Part shown: piece by piece, positions 8,672-16,826 of the stretch
Layout of the letters: every line of letters begins with the position of its first letter
How positions within the stretch are numbered: position 1 is the first letter of the stretch
Source of the DNA: Sutcliffiella cohnii
GTDB lineage: Bacteria > Bacillota > Bacilli > Bacillales > Bacillaceae_I
Assembly (NCBI RefSeq): GCF_002250055.1
Contig: NZ_CP018866.1
Location: 4,522,869 to 4,586,868, forward strand
DNA: 64,000 nucleotides
Direction: 5' to 3'
The notes under the pieces: model-generated
Databases searched by the model: none
Seen by the model: the letters and a program-made list of their open reading frames with translations, nothing else
Told to the model about the DNA's origin: nothing
Position numbers and translations under genes: made by a program

Positions 8672-9595
8672 TTAAAAAATTTGCTTACCATCTATTACAA
8701 CTACAGGATCTTTTATAACACAATCAATATGAACTCCAGCTTCTGTTTGGCCACCAAATGATTTATTACTTCCGAAAGCAATATGAACCGTACCAAACAC
8801 CTTTTCATCTTCTAGCACATTACCAGTTAAACGAGCCTTTTTGTTCGTTCCAATGCCAAACTCTGCAATAATTCTGCCGTTTCCTTCTCCTAATAAATAG
8901 AGCAATTGTTGCCCCATTTCACCACTTGCGTCTACTAGTCTGCCGTTTTCTAATGTTAACATTATAGGCTCACTCAATACTCCTAAGCCAGCGATAGCAC
9001 CATCAATCATAATCGTTCCATTTGCAGAATCTTCTACAGGTGCAATATAGCTTTCGCCAGAAGGTAAGTTACCAGATTCCCCTTTTTTCCGAAATACCCC
9101 AGTACTCGGAATTGCGTTTCGATTTTCAATAGAAAAAGAAAGGGTACATTCATCCTTCCTAATTTCAACCCACTTACCATTTTCTAATATTGTACAATAT
9201 TCATTCGTTAGCTTTTCCACCTCGGAGTAATCAGCTGAAATAGCACCTTCTTCTAGCATATCAAGCGTTACTCCAGGCATCGTTGCTACCCGTGCTCCAG
9301 CTGCAGATGCCTCTTTTCGAGCAATTGTATGAGTTAAAGAGTGCTTCGTAATGCATAGCACTACTTCTGCTGACTTCATCGCTTCACTCACTGTATGCGG
9401 AGGCTCCTCTCCTGACTTAGAGCGAGTCATCATTTCCATAAGCATCGTTTCATTTCCGAGGTCTACACCAGCCTCATAAAATATAGTTGCTACGCTCTTT
9501 AGCTCAGCATCTGTAACGATTAATATTTGCTCGTTCTTTTTTATATATAAATTTTGACTCAATACAGATTTGGCAACTTCTACATACTGATTCAT
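8672..9595 (-). CDS. M29 aminopeptidase / NicX-like metalloprotein
   Basis: 307 aa. C-terminal metal-site motifs of the M29 (AmpS/aminopeptidase T) fold: 'VHIAFGSN' and 'AGVHIDCVI', where His and HxD are metal ligands in the family. The same fold includes NicX, the iron enzyme that opens 2,5-dihydroxypyridine, so either peptide hydrolysis or ring opening is conceivable. The protein is shorter than true AmpS (~410 aa), closer to the NicX-like branch. It lies 41 nt after iclR and upstream of the amidase gene; the enzymes probably act in one pathway. Confidence 0.7.
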   Translation of the reverse strand: MNQYVEVAKSVLSQNLYIKKNEQILIVTDAELKSVATIFYEAGVDLGNETMLMEMMTRSKSGEEPPHTVSEAMKSAEVVLCITKHSLTHTIARKEASAAGARVATMPGVTLDMLEEGAISADYSEVEKLTNEYCTILENGKWVEIRKDECTLSFSIENRNAIPSTGVFRKKGESGNLPSGESYIAPVEDSANGTIMIDGAIAGLGVLSEPIMLTLENGRLVDASGEMGQQLLYLLGEGNGRIIAEFGIGTNKKARLTGNVLEDEKVFGTVHIAFGSNKSFGGQTEAGVHIDCVIKDPVVVIDGKQIF

Positions 9596-9636
9596 TTTGC
9601 ACCCTCATTTACTATTTTTCCGTTAAAATTACGCCA

Positions 9637-10425
9637 TTATATTTGTAGTTTTAGTTGATATTTATCGATAATTTCCGTCAACTCATCTCGTGTTGCTTGT
9701 AAAATAGGCAAATATTCTTTTATTCTTTCATCCGTCATTCTGTAAGCTGGACCAGCAACCGTAACCGAACCGATGACACCTTTTATGGAATCAAATAATG
9801 GAACAGCAATTGCTATAATATCAGGTGTAAACTCACCCTTACTAATCGCCCACCCTTGCTTTCTTATAAGCTCTAGTTCGGATGCAATTTGCGATGGAAT
9901 TGTCATTGTTTTGTCCGTATAGCGCTTTAGCTCTTCTGTTTCGAGATAATATTTAATAAAATCTTCTGGCATATAAGCTAAAATAGATCGATAAGATGCA
10001 CCAACATACAATGGTGCTCTGCTTCCAACAGTGACTGAATATTTCACTTTATTTTCTGGCTCAATTGCTTCTAACGTGACACCTTCATTTTTATATAATG
10101 AAGTGAGAAATGTACTCTCTCCCGTTTGATCCGAAAGTTTTTCCAGAACAGGACTAACTAATTGTTTTACATTGAGTCCTTCATATTTAATCATCCCTAG
10201 CTCTAAAACAGCAAAACCTAACGTATATTTTTTTGTTACGGGGTCTTTTGAAATAAAATTATTCGCCTCAAACGTTTCTAAAATACGGTAAATTTTAGCG
10301 TGGTCCATCCCCAATTCATTGGCTAATTCTCTTCCACCCCATTCAGGCTTTTGTTTCGTAAACATTTTTATCACTTTTAATGCTAGGTCCAATGTTTTTA
10401 ACATATCGTCACTCTTTCTTTTCAT
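9637..10425 (-). CDS. IclR-family transcriptional regulator
   Basis: 262 aa. N-terminal winged helix ('GGRELANELGMDHAKIYRILETFEANNFI'-type HTH, residues ~25-65) and C-terminal IclR effector domain ending 'AIAVPLFDSIKGVIGSVTVAGP'. IclR proteins sense small organic acids or ring compounds and control catabolic genes. It is co-oriented with and just upstream of the M29 and nitrilase genes. Its probable operators are the TTCA-N5-TGAA sites in the ABC transporter control region. Start uncertain: ATG at 10425 has a weak ribosome site, an alternative ATG lies seven codons further in. Confidence 0.88.
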   Translation of the reverse strand: MKRKSDDMLKTLDLALKVIKMFTKQKPEWGGRELANELGMDHAKIYRILETFEANNFISKDPVTKKYTLGFAVLELGMIKYEGLNVKQLVSPVLEKLSDQTGESTFLTSLYKNEGVTLEAIEPENKVKYSVTVGSRAPLYVGASYRSILAYMPEDFIKYYLETEELKRYTDKTMTIPSQIASELELIRKQGWAISKGEFTPDIIAIAVPLFDSIKGVIGSVTVAGPAYRMTDERIKEYLPILQATRDELTEIIDKYQLKLQI

Positions 10426-10463
10426 TGTAATACTAATCTTATCTTATCAAAAAAAAGACAAAT

Positions 10464-10505
10464 AATAGTCAAAGTTAAAATATTTCTATTTTAATTTTGA
10501 CTATT
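10464..10505. promoter_or_regulatory. AT-rich inverted repeat between M20 gene and iclR
   Basis: AATAGTCAAA and TTTGACTATT are perfect inverted arms, with TTAAAATA/TATTTTAA continuing inward. On the minus strand a T-rich stretch (eight T) follows at 10451-10458. It could be the terminator of the upstream ABC/M20 operon or an operator for iclR; the two readings cannot be separated by eye. Confidence 0.5.
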
Positions 10506-10514
10506 AAATAAAAG

Positions 10515-11777
10515 CTAATATAGAAAATCAATTACTGCAGCTACATACACCTTTGCACATGTAATAATTTGCTCCACTTCTACTTTTTCATTATAGCCAT
10601 GAATCGTTGGTAAATAAGCTGGACCATATTGAAGGACGGGAATATTGTATTCTCGGAAATGACGAGCATCACTACTTGCCCATTGCATAACACCATACGC
10701 TTCTTCATTCGTTACGAAAGTAATGTTATCGACAATTGCCCTACATACTGGATCATTAGCATCTGTACAATTTGCCTGGCTTCTAAAGCTTATCGGCTTT
10801 ATATTATATTCGATGTTTAGTGCATCTAGTTTTTCCGTTAAGTAATGAGTGACTTCTTCTTCCGTAATTCCAAATGGTAAACGGCAATCGACTTGGACCT
10901 TACAACTTTCAGGTATAACATTCGCCTTCGTACCACCTTGAATTGTTCCAATATTAACGGTTATTTTTTCTAATACTGGTTGGTACTTAACACGATCCTT
11001 CTCTACTTCTTTCATATATCGTTTAGAAACTTCTATTAACGGCTTAACTTCTTCTGGAACTTCTATTTCTATATCCCATAATTTTTGTATTTCTTGTATC
11101 GCTCTTACTGTATCTGCGATTGCATTTGGTCCTGCTATTGGAGATAAGCTTCCATGCCCTGGTTTACCTACCACTTCGAGTTCAAACCAATAGGAACCTT
11201 TTTGTCCAATTGTCGGATTTCGTGGAGAAGATGGTTCTGCTATTAAACAACCATCTCCAGCAATGATGTTGTTTTTTAATAACCAAGGAACCCCGAACTC
11301 CCCACCAGTCTCTTCATCAGGGACAATTGCTAGCGTAAGGCTTCCTGGCAACTCGATATTTAATCGTTTTAGAATAGTAGTAGCGAATATTAATCCAGCA
11401 AGGCCCGCTTTCATATCGCTTGCTCCTCTACCTAACATCCAGCCATCCTTTACTTCTCCAGAAAACGGATCAAAGTCCCACTTCGATAAATCACCAGCAG
11501 GAACAACATCTGTATGTCCGCAGTAAATTAACTGTTTGCCTTGCTCTGTATTACCAATAGTAGATACTAGATTATACATTTTATCAGCTGATTCATGCCA
11601 ATCTACATCTATATTAAATGTTTTTAAGTAGTTTGCTATAAATTCACTAATCTCTGTTGAATCTCCGGGTGGGTTTTCACTCGGGATTTGAATTAATGAG
11701 CTGCATAATTGAATGAGCTCCTCTTTTCTCGCCTCTACTTCGTCAATAAGTTTTTTCTTTAATTCTACTTTGCTCAT
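10515..11777 (-). CDS. M20 metallopeptidase, ArgE/DapE-type deacylase
   Basis: 420 aa zinc-dependent deacylase. Metal and catalytic motifs: 'YCGHTDVVPAGD' (His ligand, Asp), 'GRGASDMKAGLAG' (bridging Asp), 'VPDEETGGEFG' (catalytic Glu plus ligand). The lid/dimerisation domain includes 'GKPGHGSLS'. It removes an acyl or aminoacyl group from an N-acylated amino acid or peptide. Its ATGA overlaps the stop of the DUF1177 gene by 4 bp, so it is translationally coupled. Placed at the end of the ABC transporter operon, it likely processes the imported compound. Confidence 0.85.
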   Translation of the reverse strand: MSKVELKKKLIDEVEARKEELIQLCSSLIQIPSENPPGDSTEISEFIANYLKTFNIDVDWHESADKMYNLVSTIGNTEQGKQLIYCGHTDVVPAGDLSKWDFDPFSGEVKDGWMLGRGASDMKAGLAGLIFATTILKRLNIELPGSLTLAIVPDEETGGEFGVPWLLKNNIIAGDGCLIAEPSSPRNPTIGQKGSYWFELEVVGKPGHGSLSPIAGPNAIADTVRAIQEIQKLWDIEIEVPEEVKPLIEVSKRYMKEVEKDRVKYQPVLEKITVNIGTIQGGTKANVIPESCKVQVDCRLPFGITEEEVTHYLTEKLDALNIEYNIKPISFRSQANCTDANDPVCRAIVDNITFVTNEEAYGVMQWASSDARHFREYNIPVLQYGPAYLPTIHGYNEKVEVEQIITCAKVYVAAVIDFLY

Positions 11778-12724
11778 TTTACTGCCTCTTGTTTACCGGG
11801 TGTTTGTAAATGCGTCATTTTTCCGTAAAGCATTTCTAAACGGTTAAATTCTTCTTCATTGAAAAATGCACATTTGTTTTCTCCGTATGCTTTTGCTACT
11901 TCAATAGCAAAACGGACTACTTGTTCTACGTCGACTAAATGAGTTGCACCTGTTCCACAACCTGCTACAGCCGTTTCCGTTGTAACAGCTACCCCAACAA
12001 CAGGACTTGTTGTTGCAACGCTTGGTTGAAGTATACTATTTACATGATATACACCATTACCGTATGGAGTAATATCTTGCGTTGTAATCGGTAATGTAAC
12101 AGGAAGAGTTCCTGTAGATTGTGTATATAAGTGTAGTAGATCATCACTAACCTTTAAAATATAACCTTCTTTTACAGTTGGTGTAATCGCAAACCCTTTA
12201 TGATTTGTAATCATATTTCCTTTTGTTGTATCAATCGATAGTATTGCATCCATCTCTTCTGTCACTTCATGCTGATTCATCGTTAAAATATCTACCGGTG
12301 AATTCATAAAAGGAACAGGATCATGCGGTAATGTTGGAGCTGTTGGGCAAATATGTGTTGTTAAAACAACATCTCCGGCTAAACGATCACCTTTTTTTGT
12401 CATATCTAGTAGTTTAGCAGCTGATGCCATCGCAGATAGTGCTCCATCACCATCAGAAACAAACCCTTTTAGCTCTGGTCGTGCTCCAATTCCTCCTAGT
12501 CGGCCAATAATTCCTAACGTAGGTGCCGTTCCGCCACTCATTTTTCCATTTTCACCAGGAATCGTTACTTTTATAAAATCTGTTGACCCTTCATTACCTT
12601 CAACGGTTTGAACAGTAATCTCACCATTTCCGTTTAGGTCTGCTAAATATTTTTTAATATCTTCACCTGTTACATAGTTGCTATCCATTAATTCATAAAG
12701 TTCGATTACATGTTTAAATGACAT
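11774..12724 (-). CDS. DUF1177 family protein
   Basis: 316 aa from the ATG at 12724, preceded by a textbook AGGAGG; the open frame continues upstream but overlaps the ABC gene. Recognised as DUF1177: conserved 'GIIGRLGGIGARPELKGFVSDGDGA'-type Gly-rich segments (in parts), 'TTHICPTAPTLPHDPVPFM', and 'AVAGCGTGATHLVDVEQV'. His/Asp-rich conserved patches suggest a metal-dependent enzyme, but no activity is established to my knowledge. Between Opp-type ATPases and an M20 deacylase, coupled to the latter by a 4-bp overlap. Probably a catabolic enzyme for the imported substrate. Confidence 0.75.
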   Translation of the reverse strand: MSFKHVIELYELMDSNYVTGEDIKKYLADLNGNGEITVQTVEGNEGSTDFIKVTIPGENGKMSGGTAPTLGIIGRLGGIGARPELKGFVSDGDGALSAMASAAKLLDMTKKGDRLAGDVVLTTHICPTAPTLPHDPVPFMNSPVDILTMNQHEVTEEMDAILSIDTTKGNMITNHKGFAITPTVKEGYILKVSDDLLHLYTQSTGTLPVTLPITTQDITPYGNGVYHVNSILQPSVATTSPVVGVAVTTETAVAGCGTGATHLVDVEQVVRFAIEVAKAYGENKCAFFNEEEFNRLEMLYGKMTHLQTPGKQEAVK

Positions 12725-12735
12725 AATACTTCCTC

Positions 12736-13713
12736 CTAGTTGTCTTTTAGTAAATGGCATGAAGCAACATGCCCGTTACCAGTTTCCTTCAACTCTGGTA
12801 CAACTGTTTTACATATATCTAACGCTACAGGGCATCTTTCATGAAAATGACAGCCTGATGGCGGGTTAATAGGGCTTGGAACAGATCCTGTTAAAATAAT
12901 CCGCTCCTTCTTATCGTGAGGGCTTTCCTTTGGTATTGCCGATAACAATGCTTTCGTATATGGGTGTTTAGGATGATCGTACAAATCATTATACGTTCCC
13001 ATTTCAACGATTTTCCCTAAATACATAACAGCAATACGGTCACACATATATTTCACAACGTTCAAATCATGGGAAATAAAAATATACGTTAAGTTATATT
13101 CCTTTTGAAGCTGTTTTAATAGGTTAATAACTTGGGCTTGTACAGAAACATCAAGCGCTGAGACTGGCTCATCACATATGATCACATCAGGATTTAACGC
13201 TAGCGCTCTCGCAATATTGATCCGTTGTCTTTGTCCTCCAGAAAATTCGTGAGGATAGCGTTCTGCATGGTATTCACTTAACCCAACTACTTCTAATAAT
13301 TCCTTTACACGAGCACTTCTAGTTTCTTTATTTCCAATAGAATGAATGACTAACGGCTCTGCAATTAATTGACCAATTGTTTTTCTAGGGTCCAATGATG
13401 CAAAAGGATCTTGGAATACCATTTGAATGGATTTTCTATAATCTCTAAGCTTTTTACCTTCCATTCCAACTAAATTTTCACCTTTAAACTCAACCGTTCC
13501 ACCTGATGGGGTAATTAATTGGTTTACAAGTCTTGCCATCGTTGATTTCCCACAGCCTGACTCACCAACTATTCCTAACGTTTCACCAGGAAATACATCA
13601 AAACTAACACCGTCAACAGCCTTAACACTTTGCGTAGACTTTCGAAAAGGAATCGGACTTTCCATTGCAAAATGCTTTTTTAAACCTCTAACTTTTAACA
13701 ACGGTTCCGTCAA
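12736..13713 (-). CDS. Oligopeptide/dipeptide ABC transporter ATPase (OppF/DppF type)
   Basis: About 325 aa. Walker A 'GESGCGKSTMAR', signature 'SGGQRQRINIARAL', Walker B 'VIICDEP', and the Opp/Dpp C-terminal extension with Cys-containing 'GCHFHERCPVALDIC', which in this family can hold an iron-sulfur cluster. I prefer the TTG at 13713 (AAGGGAG at 9-10 bases) to the GTG at 13722, where the ribosome site would be adjacent. It overlaps the OppD gene by 26 bp. Partner of the two permeases and lipoprotein in this cluster. Confidence 0.9.
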   Translation of the reverse strand: MTEPLLKVRGLKKHFAMESPIPFRKSTQSVKAVDGVSFDVFPGETLGIVGESGCGKSTMARLVNQLITPSGGTVEFKGENLVGMEGKKLRDYRKSIQMVFQDPFASLDPRKTIGQLIAEPLVIHSIGNKETRSARVKELLEVVGLSEYHAERYPHEFSGGQRQRINIARALALNPDVIICDEPVSALDVSVQAQVINLLKQLQKEYNLTYIFISHDLNVVKYMCDRIAVMYLGKIVEMGTYNDLYDHPKHPYTKALLSAIPKESPHDKKERIILTGSVPSPINPPSGCHFHERCPVALDICKTVVPELKETGNGHVASCHLLKDN

Positions 13714-14719
13714 GATGTTCACTCTCCCTTCTAGCTAAACGTACCTCTTTCGTTTGAAAATGACAGGAAACAAAGTGGTTTTCCTTTACTTCCGTTAATT
13801 GAGGTTTTTCCTGAAAGCAAACTTCTTGAGCGTAGGAGCAACGATTTGCAAACGGACAGCCCTTCACTTCTTTACTTAAATCTGGAGGGCTCCCTGGTAT
13901 TGCATGAAGTAGCTCATCATTATTTGTGCTTTCTGTAATTTGCGAATCTAGCAGCCCCCAAGTATATGGATGCATTGGATTATCATGTATTTCCGCAACT
14001 GTACCTGACTCCACTACGTTACCGGCATACATGACAAGTACTTTATCGCACGTTTCCCATACAACTCCTAAATCATGTGTAATCATAATGATAGAAGTGT
14101 TAAGCTCTTCTTGTAATTTTTTCATTAAGTCTAGTATTTGCGCTTGTACTGTTACATCTAATGCTGTTGTTGGCTCATCTGCAATAAGTAATTTCGGATT
14201 ACACGCTAGTGCGATTGCGATCATTACGCGCTGTCTCATTCCACCAGAAAACTCGTGGGGATACATGTTAATACGTTTTTCCGGAGAAGGAATCCCTACT
14301 AGCTCTAACATTTTTATCGCTTTTTGTTTTGCCTCTTTTTTAGAAACATTTTGGTGATTACGAATAGATTCCATTAGTTGATTTCCAACTTTATATACTG
14401 GATTTAAACTAGTCGATGGATCTTGGAAAATCATCGAGATTTCATTTCCGCGAATCTTTCTCATTTCTTTATTAGACAGTTTCAGCAAGTCTTTTCCTTC
14501 AAAATGAATACTTCCACCACTTATTTTCCCTGGTGGGCTTGGGATAAGCCTTAAAAGTGAAGTTGCCGTTACACTTTTACCTGACCCAGATTCACCTACG
14601 ATACCAATGCTCTCTTTTTTATTGAGGGTAAAAGAAACACCATTCACCGCTTTCGTCGTTTTACCACTTGAGCGAAATTCTACTTGTAAATTTTCGACTT
14701 GTAATAGTTCTTCTGACAT
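13688..14719 (-). CDS. Oligopeptide/dipeptide ABC transporter ATPase (OppD/DppD type)
   Basis: 343 aa. Walker A 'GESGSGKSVTATSLL', signature 'SGGMRQRVMIAIAL', Walker B 'LLIADEPTTALD', H-loop 'ITHDLGV', and the C-terminal peptide-transporter extension with 'GCPFANRCSYAQEVC'. The 'SGGMRQRV' form is typical of OppD/DppD. It lies 16 nt after the permease C gene, all one operon with 15.6-16.6 kb permeases. Confidence 0.92.
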   Translation of the reverse strand: MSEELLQVENLQVEFRSSGKTTKAVNGVSFTLNKKESIGIVGESGSGKSVTATSLLRLIPSPPGKISGGSIHFEGKDLLKLSNKEMRKIRGNEISMIFQDPSTSLNPVYKVGNQLMESIRNHQNVSKKEAKQKAIKMLELVGIPSPEKRINMYPHEFSGGMRQRVMIAIALACNPKLLIADEPTTALDVTVQAQILDLMKKLQEELNTSIIMITHDLGVVWETCDKVLVMYAGNVVESGTVAEIHDNPMHPYTWGLLDSQITESTNNDELLHAIPGSPPDLSKEVKGCPFANRCSYAQEVCFQEKPQLTEVKENHFVSCHFQTKEVRLARRESEHLDGTVVKS

Positions 14720-14735
14720 GTGCTTCGCCTCCTTA

Positions 14736-15626
14736 TTAAAGTTTCATTTTCGGATCTAAGGCGTCACGTAAGCCATCGCCAAATAGGTTAATTCCTAATA
14801 CTGTTATTAAAATAGCTAGTCCTGAAAAAGTAGCCATATGAGGGCTTAATACTAAAAAGTTTTTACCGTCTTGTAGCATACTTCCCCATGATGCCGTCGG
14901 AGGCTGTACTCCTAATCCTAAAAAGCTTAAAGAAGCTTCGGAAATAATGGCACCGGCGACGCTCATTGTTCCGTATACTATTAGTGGAGGGAAACTATTC
15001 GGTAAAATATGTTGAAAAATAATTCTACCGTGTGTTGCACCTAACGATCTTGTCACTTCTACATATTCCAATTCTTTAACGTTTAACACTTGTCCCCTTA
15101 CGACCCTTGCAAAACCTGGAATATTAGCTACACCAATCGCTATAATCGTATTCATTAGTCCTTGTCCGAGAACAGTCATTAACGTAATAGCCAAAAGGAT
15201 AAAAGGAAAGGCAAACATGCCGTCCATCACTCGCATAATGATCGAGTCTAGCCTTCCTCCAAAATAACCTGCGACAACACCTAAAAAAGAACCAAAAACC
15301 GCTCCGAAAACTACAGCAGCTATTCCTACAATTAGCGATATTCTCGCTCCATAAACGAGTCTGCTAAAAATATCTCTTCCGTAACTATCTGTTCCTAAAA
15401 GATGTCCATCTTGTCCTGGACCAATTAGGGACTTCGTAACATCCATTGCGTTTGGTGGATGTGTTGCAATAAGCGGAGCAAAAATTGCTGTAATTGTTAG
15501 TAGCGTAATAATGAACAATCCGAAAGCCGCTAAGCGATTTTTTACTAGCTTCTTTATCATCGTTACTCCATTGTTCTGCTTCTTAACGGGAACGGAAGCT
15601 TTTCCTGCAGTTTGTATTGAGGCCAT
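14736..15626 (-). CDS. Dipeptide/oligopeptide ABC transporter permease (DppC type)
   Basis: 296 aa with about six transmembrane helices. N-terminal OppC/DppC segment 'HPPNAMDVTKSLIGPGQDGHLLGTDSYGRD' (typical 'GTD..GRD' signature) and the ABC EAA loop 'EVTRSLGATHGRIIFQHILPN'. It ends with the conserved 'GDGLRDALDPKM'. Its start overlaps the stop of the permease B gene by 1 bp, showing coupling. Confidence 0.92.
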   Translation of the reverse strand: MASIQTAGKASVPVKKQNNGVTMIKKLVKNRLAAFGLFIITLLTITAIFAPLIATHPPNAMDVTKSLIGPGQDGHLLGTDSYGRDIFSRLVYGARISLIVGIAAVVFGAVFGSFLGVVAGYFGGRLDSIIMRVMDGMFAFPFILLAITLMTVLGQGLMNTIIAIGVANIPGFARVVRGQVLNVKELEYVEVTRSLGATHGRIIFQHILPNSFPPLIVYGTMSVAGAIISEASLSFLGLGVQPPTASWGSMLQDGKNFLVLSPHMATFSGLAILITVLGINLFGDGLRDALDPKMKL

Positions 15627-16591
15627 TAGTTTGAACCTCCTTTATTCGATGAATAGTTTATTTTTGGATTTACTACTTTATATAAAATATCAATCAATAA
15701 ATTTACTACAACGAAAATTAAAGCGATAAACAATACAGTTCCTTGCACAACGACGAAGTCTCGCTTATCAATCGCATTCATTATTAGTAGACCCATTCCT
15801 GGCCAACTAAAAATCGTTTCCGTTAGGACTGCTCCTCCTAATAACGAGGATACTTGTAAACCTAGTACCGTAAGAAGTGGAGTAAGTGCGTTTTTAAATG
15901 CATGCTTACCGATAACGAAAAATTCAGCTAGCCCTTTCGATCTTGCTGTTTTCACGTAGTCTTGCGAAATAACCTCAAGCATACTTGATCTAGTAATTCG
16001 TGCAAATTGTGCCATCGGTATTGTAGCAAGTGTAATGCTAGGTAGGATTAAATGGCTAACATACTTCCCTATGCCATCTTCCATTGATCCCATTCCAGTT
16101 GCCGGGAACCATCCTAAATTAACACTAAAGAAAAGAACGAGCATAACCCCTAACCAAAATACAGGCATGGATACGCCAATTAGCGAAACGGTTGTAACCG
16201 CATAGTCTAGTAACGAGTTCTGTCTAGTGGCCGCTATCATACCTGCTGGCACACCTATCATGATCGCAATTAACAATGCACTTATCGCAAGAACGACCGT
16301 ATTAGGGAAACGATCTTTAATTAAATCAATAACTGGCTGATTATAAGCTAAAGAATTTCCTAAATCACCTTTTAATAGATTTTTTATATAATCAAAAAAT
16401 TGGACATACAACGGTTCGTTTAAACCTAATTGTTCAGTTAAAGCTTCTATTTCTTGAACACTAGCTTGAGGCCCTAGCATAACTGCTGCTGGATCTCCCG
16501 GAATCATTCTAGTAATTAAAAACACGATAATCGCAACTATTAATAATGTTGGTATCATATTAATAATCCGCCTTAAAATATATTTCCCCAT
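15626..16591 (-). CDS. Dipeptide/oligopeptide ABC transporter permease (DppB type)
   Basis: 321 aa, first gene of the operon. The ATG at 16591 has AGGAGG six bases upstream (an in-frame GTG two codons earlier does not). DppB signature 'RMIPGDPAAVMLG' after TM1, the EAA loop 'YVKTARSKGLAEFFVIGKHAFKN', about six helices. Forms the membrane channel with the DppC-type subunit. Divergent from the binding-protein gene across an interval holding three operator-like repeats. Confidence 0.92.
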   Translation of the reverse strand: MGKYILRRIINMIPTLLIVAIIVFLITRMIPGDPAAVMLGPQASVQEIEALTEQLGLNEPLYVQFFDYIKNLLKGDLGNSLAYNQPVIDLIKDRFPNTVVLAISALLIAIMIGVPAGMIAATRQNSLLDYAVTTVSLIGVSMPVFWLGVMLVLFFSVNLGWFPATGMGSMEDGIGKYVSHLILPSITLATIPMAQFARITRSSMLEVISQDYVKTARSKGLAEFFVIGKHAFKNALTPLLTVLGLQVSSLLGGAVLTETIFSWPGMGLLIMNAIDKRDFVVVQGTVLFIALIFVVVNLLIDILYKVVNPKINYSSNKGGSN

Positions 16592-16610
16592 AAACACCCT
16601 CCTTTTTGAT

Positions 16611-16643
16611 TCATTATCTGAACCATTGTTTCACTATTTGATT
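16611..16643. promoter_or_regulatory. Two operator-like TTCA-N5-TGAA boxes upstream of the permease operon
   Basis: TTCATTATCTGAA (16611-16623) and TTCACTATTTGAT (16631-16643) are pseudo-palindromes starting exactly 20 bp apart, two helical turns, just upstream of the dppB-like ribosome site. A third copy lies at 16788-16800 before the divergent binding-protein gene. The nearby IclR protein is the obvious candidate ligand. Confidence 0.55.
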
Positions 16644-16787
16644 TTATTTAGTTTATCACCCACTCTTACAATTTGTAAATATAATTCAATTTGAAATAAT
16701 CCCCATTATCTAAATTGACAAAAAACTATTTACATCCGCTTAATAAATGTGATAAGTTATTTTAAAATTCAATATATGAATTATCGT

Positions 16788-16800
16788 TTCACTATCTGAA
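16788..16800. promoter_or_regulatory. Third TTCA-N5-TGAA operator-like box, before the binding-protein gene
   Basis: TTCACTATCTGAA matches the two boxes at 16611-16643 in sequence and symmetry. It ends 26 bp before the ATG of the binding-protein gene, a position fit for repression of that gene. Confidence 0.5.
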
Positions 16801-16826
16801 TCAAAAAAGGAAAAGGAGGAAAATTA

